A DNA stretch of 64,000 nt from Clostridium ragsdalei P11 (GTDB taxonomy: Bacteria; Bacillota; Clostridia; Clostridiales; Clostridiaceae), in assembly GCF_001675165.1 (NCBI RefSeq), contig NZ_LROS01000003.1:1-64000 (forward strand), written 5' to 3'. Shown here in pieces: positions 25,910-36,122 of this stretch (position 1 is its first letter; every line of letters starts with the position of its first letter). Made by a program: the position numbers and the translations under genes. The notes below the pieces were generated by a model. The model did not search any database. It saw only the letters and a program-made list of their open reading frames with translations, and was not told where the DNA came from.

Positions 25910-27244
25910 TTATTTTTTTGATGCCCCTGAAATCTTTTGTAACATATCTAAGTTTCCGAAAAAATGGACATGGGCATAAGCTCCTAAAGTATTGTTTTTA
26001 ACATAGCCACAGTTCCATTTTTTTATTTTTCCATCGTAAGTATCTTTAGTGACGTTGTAAATTTTTTGTTCCTGTGAATCAATATAAGATTTATGAAACT
26101 CATGACAATTTACTTTAAGTCCTAAAGGTAAAATGTTATTTTTTTCAGCCACTTCTATCTCTGCATATCCAAAGTTTTGTAACCTTGAAGTCATGTGAGC
26201 CTTTCCTTTAAAAAATCCAACTGTATCAAAAACAGCACTTTTATCTACATTTTCCATACCCTCTGTCAAATACATAAGTCCGCCGCATTCAGCATAGCAC
26301 CTAAGTCCCGCTTTTAATTCTGTTTTTATACTTTCCATCATAGATCTATTATTGCTAAGCTCTTCTATAAAAACTTCAGGATATCCGCCTCCTATGTACA
26401 AAAAATCTATATTAGAAGGTAACTTTTTATCTTCAAGGGGACTAAAAAATGTAGTTTCACCTAGTTCCTCTAAAAGTTCTATATTTTCCTTGTAATAAAA
26501 GCTGAAGGCTTTATCGTAAGCTACTGCCGTTCTTATCTTCCTATTTTCAATATGATAGTCGTCCTTAAAGTTCTTGTTTTCCTTAAAACATCCCAGCAGC
26601 ATTTCAACATCCACATTTTTTAAAATGAGTTCACTGCATAGGTCTATTTTTTCATTTAAGTCACCTACTTCACTGCTTTGGACAAGTCCTAAATGTCTAC
26701 TCTTAAGGGAAAGCCTTTCATCCTTTGGAATGTAGCCAAATACCTTTATATTGCAATTTTTTTCTACAGCAGCTTTCAAAAGTTTATAGTAACTATCTCC
26801 TATATTATTAAATATAACTCCTGCTATATTTAAATTTTCAAAGTTCACTATTCCATTTATTTCAGCACATAAGGTAGTACTTTGAGACTTAGGGCTCATA
26901 ACAAGTACCACAGGCAAGTCCAGTACCTCAGCTATATTAGCTGTAGAATACTTGCTGTCTATCCCCTTGCCGTCATATAATCCCATAACACCTTCAATTA
27001 TTCCTAGGTCTCCTTTTCCTCTACTGAAAGAAGCCTTTACTCCCTCTTCTCCCATAAGGTATAAATCCAAATTTCTAGAACTAGTTCCAGTTATACTTCT
27101 ATGAAATGCAGGATCTATATAATCCGGTCCCACTTTGTAACCTTGAACTTTATAACCTTTTTTCATAAGTGCTTTCATAAGTCCAATAGTTACTGTAGTC
27201 TTTCCGCCTCCACTACTGTTTGATGATACAATAATACTTTTCAA
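25910..27244 (-). CDS. cbiA: Cobyrinic acid a,c-diamide synthase
   Basis: 444 residues. The N-terminal dethiobiotin-synthetase-like domain has the P-loop SNSSGGGKTTVTIGLMKAL (about 8-26), KVGPDYIDPAFHRSITG and GIEGVMGLYDG-like LGIIEGVMGLYDGKG. The C-terminal class I GATase domain has YAECGGLMYLTEG (Cys nucleophile, about 323) and NCHEFHKS. It amidates the a and c side chains using glutamine and ATP. A 106-base gap precedes cobT. Confidence 0.95.
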   Translation of the reverse strand: MKSIIVSSNSSGGGKTTVTIGLMKALMKKGYKVQGYKVGPDYIDPAFHRSITGTSSRNLDLYLMGEEGVKASFSRGKGDLGIIEGVMGLYDGKGIDSKYSTANIAEVLDLPVVLVMSPKSQSTTLCAEINGIVNFENLNIAGVIFNNIGDSYYKLLKAAVEKNCNIKVFGYIPKDERLSLKSRHLGLVQSSEVGDLNEKIDLCSELILKNVDVEMLLGCFKENKNFKDDYHIENRKIRTAVAYDKAFSFYYKENIELLEELGETTFFSPLEDKKLPSNIDFLYIGGGYPEVFIEELSNNRSMMESIKTELKAGLRCYAECGGLMYLTEGMENVDKSAVFDTVGFFKGKAHMTSRLQNFGYAEIEVAEKNNILPLGLKVNCHEFHKSYIDSQEQKIYNVTKDTYDGKIKKWNCGYVKNNTLGAYAHVHFFGNLDMLQKISGASKK

Positions 27245-27267
27245 TACCCATCACCCTATTTCATTTT

Positions 27268-28242
27268 TTACTTGAAGTCTTCTTTAATCCACCTGCATAT
27301 GTCAAGAGCATAATAAGTAATTATCATTCCTGCTCCTGCCCTCTTTATGCAAGTTAGCATTTCTTTTACTATGGCTTTTTCGTCTATAAGACCAGCTTTA
27401 GCTGCTGCTTTAACCATGGCAAATTCTCCACTTACATTATAAGCCGCTACTGGCAAATCAAATTTGTCCCTGGCAAGTCTCACTACATCTAGATAAGGAA
27501 GAGCTGGTTTTACCATTATTATATCTGCCCCTTCTTTTATATCATCTTCTATTTCCAGCATAGCTTCTCTTACATTGGCTGGATCCATCTGATAACCCTT
27601 TCTGTCACCAAATTTAGGTGCTGAATCCGCTGCATCTCTAAAAGGTCCATAAAATGCAGAACAGTATTTGGCACTGTAAGCCATTATGGCTACATTTTTA
27701 AATCCATTTTCATCTAATATGTTTCTAATAGCCTCAACTCTTCCATCCATCATATCAGATGGTGCTACCATATCTGCTCCAGCTTGTGCATGAGAAAGTG
27801 CTATTTTAGCTATATATTTAAGTGTTTCATCATTGTCTACTTCATGTCCGTTGAGTATTCCACAGTGGCCGTGGCTTGTATACTCACACATACATACATC
27901 TGTAATTACATAAAGTTCTGAGTCTAATTCTTTTAGTTTTCTAACTGCCTTTTGAATTATTCCATTTTCCTCAAAAGCTGAAGTTGCCACCTCATCTTTA
28001 TGATCTGGAATTCCAAATAAAATTACACTCTTTACTCCCGCATCTTTAATTTCTTTTACAGCTTCAGGAAGTCTGTCAATAGAATAGTGGTAATTATTGT
28101 CCAGTGAAGATATCTCTTCTTTAATATTTTCTCCTTCTACCACAAATAATGGGTAAATAAAATCGCTTGGATTGAGTACAGTTTCCCTAACCATATCTCT
28201 TATAATTGGATTCTTTCTAAGTCTTCTGTGTCTTCTAAACAT
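27268..28242 (-). CDS. hemB: Porphobilinogen synthase (5-aminolevulinate dehydratase)
   Basis: 324 residues. [18 protein letters not shown] at the start, the cysteine-rich zinc site [14 protein letters not shown] (about 118-131), first Schiff-base Lys in [17 protein letters not shown] (about 195-200) and second in [12 protein letters not shown] (about 247). It condenses two 5-aminolevulinate molecules. It is inside the cobalamin operon, so tetrapyrrole entry is B12-regulated. No hemA or hemL gene is in this window. Confidence 0.96.
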   Translation of the reverse strand: MFRRHRRLRKNPIIRDMVRETVLNPSDFIYPLFVVEGENIKEEISSLDNNYHYSIDRLPEAVKEIKDAGVKSVILFGIPDHKDEVATSAFEENGIIQKAVRKLKELDSELYVITDVCMCEYTSHGHCGILNGHEVDNDETLKYIAKIALSHAQAGADMVAPSDMMDGRVEAIRNILDENGFKNVAIMAYSAKYCSAFYGPFRDAADSAPKFGDRKGYQMDPANVREAMLEIEDDIKEGADIIMVKPALPYLDVVRLARDKFDLPVAAYNVSGEFAMVKAAAKAGLIDEKAIVKEMLTCIKRAGAGMIITYYALDICRWIKEDFK

Positions 28243-28247
28243 GTTTT

Positions 28248-29708
28248 TTACTTCCCTTCTAATAGTCGTTTTATAACTCCGTCTGTAGTATATTCTTCAG
28301 ACATTTCATAATCTATATCATGCTTTTTCAGCTCTTTACCTGTTATAGGTCCTATAGAAATTACCTGCTTTTCCCTTATAGCAGAAAGTCCTACAAGTTC
28401 TATCATGTTTCTAACTGTAGTTGGACTTGTAAAAATAACTGTATCTACATCATTAAAACAATTTTTATCAGTTAAGCTACCAGCTATTGTCTCATAAGTA
28501 TAACATTCATCTACTATGCAGCCTTCTTCTCTCAAGGCTTCTGCCAAATAAGGCCTTGCATTTTTAGATCTTGGAATAAATACTTTGTCTCCTTTTCTTA
28601 TGAAACCTTTCATTTTATCATGGAGACTTTCAGCTACAAACTTTTCTGCCACTATTTCAGGTATAATTCCCTTATTTTTTATGGCTCTTTCTGTAGCAGG
28701 ACCTATAGCTGCAAATTTTCCTTTTATATTTCTAATATCATAATTTTCAGTTAGAAGCCTTTCAAAAAAGCTATTCACCCCATTTACACTGGTGAAAATA
28801 ATATAATCATACTCCGGCAATTTATCTAAATACTCTTTGATATTTTCTGAAGTATATTTTATTTCTATAGAATGTATTTCAGTAACCTGAGCTCCTAAAT
28901 CAAGAAGTTTTTCTCTCATTTCACGAGACTGGGCCTTTGATCTTGTGATACATACATTTTTCCCAAAGAGAGGCTTTTTCTCATACCAATCAAGCTGATC
29001 ATTGAATTTTATAACATCTCCTATGACTATTATGCAGGGAGAAGTTAATCCTGCCTCTTCAGCTTTTTCTTTTATATCTTTTATTTTTCCTACAACTTTT
29101 TTCTGCTTTGAAGTAGTTCCCCTCATAACTACTGCACAAGGAGTATTTTCATCCATACCATTTTCCTTAAGCTTGCTGCATATTACTTCCAAGTTTCTAA
29201 ATCCCATTAAGAAAATCAGTGTTCCTCCTATTTTAGCTGCAGCTTCCCAATTTATATCCAGCTTTTCAGCAGTCTTTCCTGTAAAGATATGAAAGCTTCG
29301 AGCTACCTTTCTATGAGTTACAGGTATTCCTGCATAATTTAAGGCTGATATTGGAGAAGTTATTCCCGGTATGACCTCAAACTCTATATTTTCTTTTAAA
29401 AGAGCCAGTGCTTCTTCTCCTCCTCTTCCAAATACATAGGGATCTCCGCCTTTAATTCTTCCTACTACATGTCCCTTTTTAGCAAGTTCAACTAACATGT
29501 TATTTATTTCATCTTGATTTTTATAATGGCAACCTGGTTCCTTACCACAGTAATATATTTCACAGTCCTCATTTACATATTTTAAAATTCCAGGGCCTGC
29601 CAATCTGTCATACATAACTGCAGTACATTCACTTAGTTTTCTCACTGCCTTTAAAGTTATAAGTTCTTCATCTCCAGGTCCTGCACCAATAAGATAAACT
29701 TTACCCAT
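28248..29708 (-). CDS. cobA-hemD: Fused uroporphyrinogen-III methyltransferase / uroporphyrinogen-III synthase
   Basis: 486 residues. The first half (about 1-245) is the SAM-dependent CobA (SUMT): [61 protein letters not shown]. The second half (about 250-486) is Hem[40 protein letters not shown] and [19 protein letters not shown]. It closes hydroxymethylbilane to uroporphyrinogen III and methylates C2 and C7 to precorrin-2. The fusion is common in Clostridia. Confidence 0.95.
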   Translation of the reverse strand: MGKVYLIGAGPGDEELITLKAVRKLSECTAVMYDRLAGPGILKYVNEDCEIYYCGKEPGCHYKNQDEINNMLVELAKKGHVVGRIKGGDPYVFGRGGEEALALLKENIEFEVIPGITSPISALNYAGIPVTHRKVARSFHIFTGKTAEKLDINWEAAAKIGGTLIFLMGFRNLEVICSKLKENGMDENTPCAVVMRGTTSKQKKVVGKIKDIKEKAEEAGLTSPCIIVIGDVIKFNDQLDWYEKKPLFGKNVCITRSKAQSREMREKLLDLGAQVTEIHSIEIKYTSENIKEYLDKLPEYDYIIFTSVNGVNSFFERLLTENYDIRNIKGKFAAIGPATERAIKNKGIIPEIVAEKFVAESLHDKMKGFIRKGDKVFIPRSKNARPYLAEALREEGCIVDECYTYETIAGSLTDKNCFNDVDTVIFTSPTTVRNMIELVGLSAIREKQVISIGPITGKELKKHDIDYEMSEEYTTDGVIKRLLEGK

Positions 29709-29718
29709 AGTATCCTCC

Positions 29719-30591
29719 TTAAGCTTTCAATATCATTTTTGCAAGTTTTTCACCTAAAACCATATAATCTTCCTTGTTCCCTGTTACATCTTTTTTTATA
29801 AGTTTATTTCCTACCATGAACATTCCCATGATATTTATAGTATCTTTATCTATTTTTGCATAAGCACCTATGGTGGAATGACAATCTCCATTTAATGTCC
29901 TCATAAAGCTTCTTTCAGCTTCTACACAAATTCTTGTATTTTCATCGTCTAATTTACTGAAAAAGCTCTTATTTTTACTATCTTTTTTTGTTTCTATGCC
30001 GAGAGCTCCTTGTCCAATTGCAGGTACCATATCTTCCACTTTAAAATACTCAGTAACTAGTTCATCTAAGTGAGATCTTTTAATTCCTGCAGCTGCCAAA
30101 ACTATACCGTCTAAATTTTGGCTTTCTATTTTACTTATTCTAGTCTGTATATTTCCCCTTATAGGAGCTATCTCTATATCCGGCCTTAATATCTTTAACT
30201 GTTCTGCTCTTCTATTGCTACTTGTCCCTATTTTAGCTCCTCTAGGAAGTTCATTAAAAGGTACTTTATCTTTAGATACAAAGGCATCTCTTACATCTTC
30301 TCTCTGCATAATAGCAGCTATTTCAAAATCTTCCGGCACATCAAAAGGTACATCTTTCATACTGTGAACTGCCGCATCTGCTTCATCTTTGAGAAGTGCC
30401 AGTTCAATTTCCTTTAAGAAAAGACCTTTTCCACCTATTTTGTTTAAAGCTATGTCAAGTCTCTTATCTCCCATTGTTTCTATAAGCACTTTTTCACATT
30501 TTGCATTATAATCTTTTTCCAGTATATCCATTACTATTTCAGTTTGAGTCTGGGCTAATTTGCTCTTTCGAGTTGCAATTTTAAAATTCAA
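29719..30591 (-). CDS. hemC: Hydroxymethylbilane synthase (porphobilinogen deaminase)
   Basis: 290 residues. [46 protein letters not shown] and [20 protein letters not shown] are HemC blocks. The dipyrromethane cofactor Cys is in [15 protein letters not shown] (about 238). Its start overlaps the end of the upstream dehydrogenase gene by 4 bases (ATGA). It polymerises four porphobilinogens. Confidence 0.96.
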   Translation of the reverse strand: MNFKIATRKSKLAQTQTEIVMDILEKDYNAKCEKVLIETMGDKRLDIALNKIGGKGLFLKEIELALLKDEADAAVHSMKDVPFDVPEDFEIAAIMQREDVRDAFVSKDKVPFNELPRGAKIGTSSNRRAEQLKILRPDIEIAPIRGNIQTRISKIESQNLDGIVLAAAGIKRSHLDELVTEYFKVEDMVPAIGQGALGIETKKDSKNKSFFSKLDDENTRICVEAERSFMRTLNGDCHSTIGAYAKIDKDTINIMGMFMVGNKLIKKDVTGNKEDYMVLGEKLAKMILKA

Positions 30592-31250
30592 ATGTTATCA
30601 CCATCCTGTGTTATCCTTAAATTTGCTGTTGTAAAAAACATATTTATTACATCTAGGGCCTTTCCCTTTTTATAAAAAAAGTAAAAATCCTCTGTGCATA
30701 TAAACTTCATAATTTTTTTCTTATCATCTATACTACAAATGCTGTTTCTTATATGAGAAGTAAATTCTACAAATTCATCATAGCCTTTTATATAATTTAC
30801 CAGCTTGTTTGCAATAAATACAGAAGTTACAGGTGATACTCCTTTTGTATTTATCCCAATTGAAATATTTTTAGTATTTCTCTGGCAGGGTGTAATGCAA
30901 TTTCCATTTTCAGGCTTAGTTGCATCTATATATATTTTACATAACTTTCTACAATCCTCTGCTATGCTGTTGTTTACTTTCACATCATCTGTAGCTATTA
31001 CCACAAGGTGCTTGTCTTCTATATACTTCTTTTCATACTCTGCATTAATTATATTTACATTAGAGAGACCAGATATATTTTCAAAATCATCCATAAACTT
31101 TTTAGACAATATATAAACCTGGCATCCTTTTTTTGAAAAGGTTTTTGATTTAATGTAAGCTGCATGTCCTCCACCTAATATAATTACTTTTATTTTAGGA
31201 GATAGCAGTGACACAAGCATATTATTATTTTCTAAATTGTTTACCTTCAT
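30588..31250 (-). CDS. Precorrin-2 dehydrogenase (sirohydrochlorin-forming), CysG N-domain type
   Basis: 220 residues after GGGGAGAAGGAGAG. The NAD-binding loop [56 protein letters not shown] and [20 protein letters not shown] follow the Met8/SirC/CysG-N pattern. The C-terminus is only the short helical part. It oxidises precorrin-2 to sirohydrochlorin, the substrate of CbiK. It is next to hemC and 21 bases downstream of cobD. Ferrochelatase activity cannot be excluded. No symbol assigned because SirC and YlnF-type names overlap. Confidence 0.88.
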   Translation of the reverse strand: MKVNNLENNNMLVSLLSPKIKVIILGGGHAAYIKSKTFSKKGCQVYILSKKFMDDFENISGLSNVNIINAEYEKKYIEDKHLVVIATDDVKVNNSIAEDCRKLCKIYIDATKPENGNCITPCQRNTKNISIGINTKGVSPVTSVFIANKLVNYIKGYDEFVEFTSHIRNSICSIDDKKKIMKFICTEDFYFFYKKGKALDVINMFFTTANLRITQDGDNI

Positions 31251-31271
31251 CTCTCCTTCTCCCCTTAAAAC

Positions 31272-32381
31272 TTAAGTAGTTACATCTTTACTTATTTTTT
31301 TTAACACCTGTAGTATTCTTTCATTTCTCCGCCTATCTTTTACTGCTAATCTTATAAATTTACTATCAAGTTCCTTAAAATTACTGCATCTTCTTATGAG
31401 AATATCTTCCTTTAAACATCTATCATATAGCTTCTCACAATCTTCATATTTCATTTTGCATAATACAAAATTGCTGTAGCTATCATACACTTTTTCAAAC
31501 AAAGGGATTTCTTTTAACTCATCTATCATAAATTTTCTTTCTTTTTCTATCCAGCAAATGGAGTCTTCTATGTATTTCTTATCTTTAAAAACATTCTCAG
31601 CTGCTATTTCCGCAAAAGAGTTTATGTTCCATGGATTTTGTTTGGATTTTATACTTTTTATTAAATTTTTATTTTTACAAAGACCATATCCCATTCTTAT
31701 TCCCGGAAGTGCAAAAAATTTAGTAAGAGCTCTGATTAAAAATACACATTTATATTTCTGAACTTCCCTTAAAAAAGAACATCCTCTTTTTCCTGTAAAC
31801 TCCACAAAAGCTTCATCTATAATTATTGTTTTATGATTTTCCTCACAGTAATCAAGTATTTCTTTAAACTTCTCTTTATCTATTACGCCGCCATTTGGGT
31901 TATTGGGATTACCTATAATTAATGCTTCTGACTTTGTGATTTTTTGTCTGATATCTTTATAATCATACTCCATATTCTCTTTTAAATGTGAATGTATTAT
32001 TTGGCAGTTCCATTTTGCTGCATTTTTTTCATATTCTATAAAAGAAGGTACTACAATGCAGATGCTTTTAAAAGAACTTATTACAAGATCTATTATTTCT
32101 GCAGCTCCATTGCCTAATACAATGTTTGTATCTTCCATGCTGCTTGATATTTTTTCTTCTTCAATATAAAAATAACTTAACGAGAAATTTATGTACTCTT
32201 TTATTGAATTTTTAAGTTGTCTATACTCCACATCAGGATATTTTTCTACATCTTTTAATGCTTTCTCTATATTTTCTTTGAAACTTAAAGGTACTCCTAG
32301 TGGATTTATATTTGAACTGAAATCCAAAAGCTTTCTTCCCTTTAAAAGTCCCTCTGTATATATATCTCCACCATGTTCCAT
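31272..32381 (-). CDS. cobD: L-threonine-O-3-phosphate decarboxylase
   Basis: 369 residues. A fold-type I PLP enzyme: LLDFSSNINPLGVPLSFKEN, IVLGNGAAEIIDLVISSFKS, IGNPNNPNGGVIDKEKFK, IIDEAFVEFTG, and the lysine in RALTKFFALPGIRMGYGLC (about 225). The N-terminal sequence MEHGGDIYTEG is specific to CobD rather than histidinol-phosphate aminotransferase. It makes (R)-1-amino-2-propanol phosphate, used by CbiB encoded upstream. Confidence 0.93.
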   Translation of the reverse strand: MEHGGDIYTEGLLKGRKLLDFSSNINPLGVPLSFKENIEKALKDVEKYPDVEYRQLKNSIKEYINFSLSYFYIEEEKISSSMEDTNIVLGNGAAEIIDLVISSFKSICIVVPSFIEYEKNAAKWNCQIIHSHLKENMEYDYKDIRQKITKSEALIIGNPNNPNGGVIDKEKFKEILDYCEENHKTIIIDEAFVEFTGKRGCSFLREVQKYKCVFLIRALTKFFALPGIRMGYGLCKNKNLIKSIKSKQNPWNINSFAEIAAENVFKDKKYIEDSICWIEKERKFMIDELKEIPLFEKVYDSYSNFVLCKMKYEDCEKLYDRCLKEDILIRRCSNFKELDSKFIRLAVKDRRRNERILQVLKKISKDVTT

Positions 32382-32414
32382 AATAACACATCCCTATATC
32401 ATTAATTTTCTAAA

Positions 32415-33389
32415 TTACGCTCTGGGTAATCCAATTATAACTATTCCACATAAAATCATAAAAAGTATTTCAGTAAAATACATAATTATTATGCACTGTC
32501 CTATATGTTTAAAACTTAGTTCCATAAGTTTATCCCCTATAGTAGGTTTATATACTACTTGGCCAAAATAAACATTTGTGCCACCAAGCTGTATTCTCAT
32601 AGCCCCAGCTGCTGCTGCCTCAGGATAGGCACAGTTAGGACTCTTGTGATTTTTCCTGTCCCTTATCATTATTTTAAAAGACTTAAAAGGATTTCCTTTT
32701 ACTACAAAAGCTGATATACACATAAGTACCCCTGTAATTCTAGAAGGTATAAAGTTAAATACGTCATCTACCTTTGCAGGGAAAAATCCTATGTACCTAT
32801 ACTTTTCATTCATATATCCAAGCATGGAATCCATGGTATTTATCCCCTTATAAAGCATAGCAAGTGGTGCTCCAAAAATAGCTGCATATATAAGTGGTGC
32901 TATTACTCCATCGGAAGTATTTTCCGCCACAGTTTCCACATCTGCCCTTATTATTTCCTGACTGCTTAAAGAGGATGTATCTCTTCCAACTATATAAGAA
33001 AGCTTGGTCCTTGCATCTTCAATATCTTCTTTTTTAAGGGCATAGGATACTTTTTTCGCCTCTACAGCAAGGCATTTAGCAGAAATAGTTGTCCAAATAA
33101 TAAATGTATTTAATATGTTATATAAAATAACATTTTTTCTTAAAAGCATCAGCACTGCAAAAGGCACAATAAAACTAACCATTGCTACTAGAAATACTAT
33201 CAAACCACCAAAGGCCTTTAAGCTCTCATTTTTTTTACAAAGCTTTCTTCCCTTTTTATCTAAATAAGATATAAGTTTTCCTATATATATAACGGGATGG
33301 GGAAACCAATAGGGATCTCCAATTATCCAATCAATTACAACTGCTATCACAATATCTATTAAATTCATAAATACAAAAGAACTGGACAA
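32415..33389 (-). CDS. cbiB: Adenosylcobinamide-phosphate synthase, membrane protein
   Basis: 324 residues from TTG 33389, with GAGGGG upstream; ATG 33368 is an alternative without a site. DWIIGDPYWFPHPVIYIGKL is the CbiB signature, plus VGRDTSSLSSQEIIRADVET and AENTSDGVIAPLIYAAIFG, and AYPEAAAAGAMRIQLGGTN. Five or so membrane helices. It attaches aminopropanol phosphate to adenosylcobyric acid. 29 bases from cbiP. Confidence 0.94.
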   Translation of the reverse strand: MSSSFVFMNLIDIVIAVVIDWIIGDPYWFPHPVIYIGKLISYLDKKGRKLCKKNESLKAFGGLIVFLVAMVSFIVPFAVLMLLRKNVILYNILNTFIIWTTISAKCLAVEAKKVSYALKKEDIEDARTKLSYIVGRDTSSLSSQEIIRADVETVAENTSDGVIAPLIYAAIFGAPLAMLYKGINTMDSMLGYMNEKYRYIGFFPAKVDDVFNFIPSRITGVLMCISAFVVKGNPFKSFKIMIRDRKNHKSPNCAYPEAAAAGAMRIQLGGTNVYFGQVVYKPTIGDKLMELSFKHIGQCIIIMYFTEILFMILCGIVIIGLPRA

Positions 33390-33418
33390 ATTTAACCCCT
33401 CTTTTCTAATATTAATTA

Positions 33419-34936
33419 TTATCTTTTAATGCCCATAATACTATATATCTTATCTATATCTAAATTCTTTCGCACTATGCTTGCTAACTTATCCAATTCT
33501 CCTTCTCTGAGATTTTCATATGCTTTTGATTTTTTATACCCTAATCCTTTATTTTCCCTTATTTTATTCACAATGAATTCTCTAAAGTCAATTCCATCAA
33601 AAACTCCATGTATATAAGATCCAATTACATTTCCTGACATATTTATGGCACCATCTTCTGTGTCAACCTTTTCACCATTTTTATCAGTTATATTAAATAA
33701 TGGTCTTGCATCTTTTCCATATTTGCATATTCCCATATGTATTTCATATCCGTATACATCCAATTTTCTATTAGTTAAGGATTCGCCGTCCTTTTTCATT
33801 GGGAAGTCAATTTCGCTTTTTGCATTTACTCTAGTTGTAACTTTTTCTTTTTCAAATATAGTTTCTATGTCCAAAAGTCCTATACCTTCTACTTTTCCTA
33901 CATCTGTCTCCACTCCATAAGGATCTTCTATGACTTTACCAAGCATTTGATATCCACCGCACAGTCCTATGACAAGTCCAGTTTTACTATATTCTTTTAT
34001 ACGGTCTTCAAGGCCGCACTGCCTAATTTTAAGTAAATCTTCTATAGTATTTTTACTTCCTGGAATAATGACTAAATCCGGATTCCCAAACTCTTCTACA
34101 GATGTTATAAATCTTACGGAAACGTCTTCTTCACTTTTAAGTGCATCTAAATCTGTAAAATTAGATATATGAGGCAGCTTTATTACAGCTATGTCAATAG
34201 GTGCTGTAACCTTTTTATTGAATTCTACAGCTCCATCTTCATCCTCAAGGGCCAATCTAAAATGAGGTATGACGCCAAGGCAAGGTACCTTTACTATATC
34301 CTCAAGCATCTTAAGGCCAGGCTCCAGTATATCTTTGTCTCCTCTAAATTTATTTATTATAGTACCCTTTACTCTTTTTTTCTCATCCTCTGTAAAAAGC
34401 AACATTGTTCCTGCAATGGATGCAAATACTCCTCCTTTGTCTATGTCTCCTGCTAAAAGTACTGGTGCATCTACTGATTCTGCCATACCCATATTCACAA
34501 TGTCTCTATCTCTTAAATTTATTTCTGCAGGACTTCCTGCCCCTTCCATTACTATTATGTCAAATTTCTTCTCCATCTTTTCAAAGTGTTCTTTAAGCAT
34601 ATCCCTAAATTCCAGCTTCATATTATGATATTGCATAGCAGTGCTGTTGCCATACACTTTTCCGTTAACTATGATTTGGCATTTCTTATCTGAAGTTGGT
34701 TTTAACAATATAGGGTTCATATATGCTTCCGGCTGCAATCCAGCTGCATAAGCCTGAAGTACCTGAGCCCGTCCCATTTCTTTGCCATCTAATGTTATAT
34801 AGGAATTCAATGACATATTTTGAGATTTAAAAGGACACACTGAATAACCATCTTGTTTAAATATTCTACAAAGGGCTGAAACAATTATACTTTTTCCTAC
34901 AGAAGAACCAGTTCCCTGAATCATAATTTTTGCCAT
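33419..34936 (-). CDS. cbiP: Cobyric acid synthase
   Basis: 505 residues from ATG 34936 (GGGAGGAG precedes). The N-terminal P-loop is [19 protein letters not shown], followed by [19 protein letters not shown] and [17 protein letters not shown]. The C-terminal GATase is [13 protein letters not shown] (Cys about 332) and a late His in [10 protein letters not shown]. It amidates the b, d, e and g positions of adenosylcobyrinic diamide. First gene of the operon, 84 bases after the riboswitch terminators. Confidence 0.95.
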   Translation of the reverse strand: MAKIMIQGTGSSVGKSIIVSALCRIFKQDGYSVCPFKSQNMSLNSYITLDGKEMGRAQVLQAYAAGLQPEAYMNPILLKPTSDKKCQIIVNGKVYGNSTAMQYHNMKLEFRDMLKEHFEKMEKKFDIIVMEGAGSPAEINLRDRDIVNMGMAESVDAPVLLAGDIDKGGVFASIAGTMLLFTEDEKKRVKGTIINKFRGDKDILEPGLKMLEDIVKVPCLGVIPHFRLALEDEDGAVEFNKKVTAPIDIAVIKLPHISNFTDLDALKSEEDVSVRFITSVEEFGNPDLVIIPGSKNTIEDLLKIRQCGLEDRIKEYSKTGLVIGLCGGYQMLGKVIEDPYGVETDVGKVEGIGLLDIETIFEKEKVTTRVNAKSEIDFPMKKDGESLTNRKLDVYGYEIHMGICKYGKDARPLFNITDKNGEKVDTEDGAINMSGNVIGSYIHGVFDGIDFREFIVNKIRENKGLGYKKSKAYENLREGELDKLASIVRKNLDIDKIYSIMGIKR

Positions 34937-35017
34937 AACAATTACTCCTCCCAAAACTTCCTAAATATAATAAAAAGTTTACTTTTAATTAATACACACA
35001 TATCTATATTAAAACCA

Positions 35018-35051
35018 AAAGGCAGTAAGCTTTAGAAAGCTAACTGCCTTT
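35018..35051 (-). terminator. Second terminator hairpin of the B12 riboswitch leader
   Basis: AAAGGCAGTTAGCTTTC and AGCTTACTGCCTTT pair on the minus strand and are followed by TGGTTTTAA. It stands between the riboswitch and cbiP, downstream of the first hairpin. Confidence 0.65.
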
Positions 35052-35059
35052 AACATAAA

Positions 35060-35081
35060 AACCTCAACTTAAGCTGAGGTT
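35060..35081 (-). terminator. First terminator hairpin of the B12 riboswitch leader
   Basis: AACCTCAGCTTAAGTTGAGGTT forms a compact stem followed by TTTATG on the minus strand. Placed about 44 bases after the aptamer, it is the natural expression platform: binding of adenosylcobalamin would favour it and stop transcription before cbiP. Confidence 0.65.
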
Positions 35082-35124
35082 AAACACACTAAAAGTTTCT
35101 CTCCCTCCGAAAGCATATAATAAC

Positions 35125-35276
35125 AATCAGGCAGGTCTCCTGGCTTATGATTCATATTTACTTTAACCTTCCTCTTTTAAGAGTGGTAACTAAAGTTCAT
35201 CATCAAATACAGTAGCGGGGGCTGCTGCGGAGTTTAACCGCATTCCCTTTTCACCTATAAAGGCACCTGAGTCTTC
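35125..35276 (-). promoter_or_regulatory. Cobalamin (AdoCbl) riboswitch
   Basis: The minus-strand RNA begins with the P1 arm and GGTGCCTTTATAGGTG, continues GGGAATGCGGTTAAACTCCG and CAGCAGCCCCCGCTACTGTA (the B12-box core), and ends with AAGCCAGGAGACCTGCCTGA, the B12 box. Together these are the class I cobalamin aptamer. It lies 190 bases upstream of cbiP and controls the 21-gene operon by a termination switch. Confidence 0.93.
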
Positions 35277-35288
35277 TATTTAATTTAT

Positions 35289-35323
35289 ACTCTAAGTTTA
35301 TTATAATTAGAGTTTTATGTCAA
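35289..35323 (-). promoter_or_regulatory. Candidate promoter of the cobalamin operon with an inverted repeat
   Basis: TTGACA (35318-35323 on the minus strand) precedes the riboswitch; TAAACT at 17 bases is a fair -10, and TATAAT lies closer than usual (12 bases). Inside it ACTCTAA and TTAGAGT (35289-35295, 35307-35313) form an inverted repeat that could bind a regulator. The exact -10 is uncertain. Confidence 0.45.
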
Positions 35324-35396
35324 CTTGAAATGTCCAATATATTACATAAAACAAATAAAAATTTCATGTAATTCTAAAGTATTACAGTTAATAGCA

Positions 35397-36122
35397 TTAT
35401 TTGATATTATATTTTACTAAAAATTCAGTATCTTCCATTACTTTGTTGTAAGAGTCATCCCTTATTATATGATGATCTTCAGAAAATACAAGAACTCGTT
35501 TAAAAAGTCCATTAACATATTCAAAATCATGTGTTGAACATATTATAGTTTTCCCTGCTTTATTTAATTTGATAAAAAGATCATTTAAGAATTTCTTTCC
35601 CTTAGGGTCTATTCCACTCATAGGTTCATCTAAAACCAGAACTTCAGGATTGAGAGCAAGTACAGCAGCTATAGCCACTCTCTTTTTTTCTCCCCCACTT
35701 ATGTTATAGGGCTCCCTGTTTTCTAAATCTTTCACATTTAAAAGTTCTAGACAGTCATTTACCCTTTTATTTACTTCATCTTCATCCATTCCCATTTGCC
35801 TTGGTCCAAAAGCAACTTCCTCGTATACACTAGAGCAAAAAAGTTGTGCGTCGGAGTTTTGGAATACAAATCCTACTTTTTTATGGAACTTCTTTGAGAA
35901 ATTACCTCTTTCCAATTCATTTTTGCATATTTTCACATCACCAAAATAGTAATTTCCTTTTGTGGGAAATACCACTCCATTTAATAATTTTAAGAAGGTA
36001 GATTTACCGCTTCCATTTGCACCTATAAGTGCTATGGATTCTCCTTGTTCTATAGTTACATTTATATCTTTTAATACTTCATTATTTTTATATTTAAAAA
36101 AAGCGTCCTCAATTTTTATCAT
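35397..36122 (-). CDS. cbiO: ECF-type transporter ATPase (cobalt)
   Basis: 241 residues. Walker A ALIGANGSGKSTFLKLLNG, Q-loop FQNSDAQLFCSSVYEEVAFG (the ECF-type Q-N-x-D-x-Q motif), signature ISGGEKKRVAIAAVL, Walker B VLVLDEPMSGID, H-loop ICSTHDFE. Its first bases overlap the cbiQ stop by 4 bases. The likely substrate is cobalt, by neighbourhood to the cobalamin operon; nickel is possible. No substrate-binding CbiM/CbiN is in the window. Confidence 0.88.
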   Translation of the reverse strand: MIKIEDAFFKYKNNEVLKDINVTIEQGESIALIGANGSGKSTFLKLLNGVVFPTKGNYYFGDVKICKNELERGNFSKKFHKKVGFVFQNSDAQLFCSSVYEEVAFGPRQMGMDEDEVNKRVNDCLELLNVKDLENREPYNISGGEKKRVAIAAVLALNPEVLVLDEPMSGIDPKGKKFLNDLFIKLNKAGKTIICSTHDFEYVNGLFKRVLVFSEDHHIIRDDSYNKVMEDTEFLVKYNIK

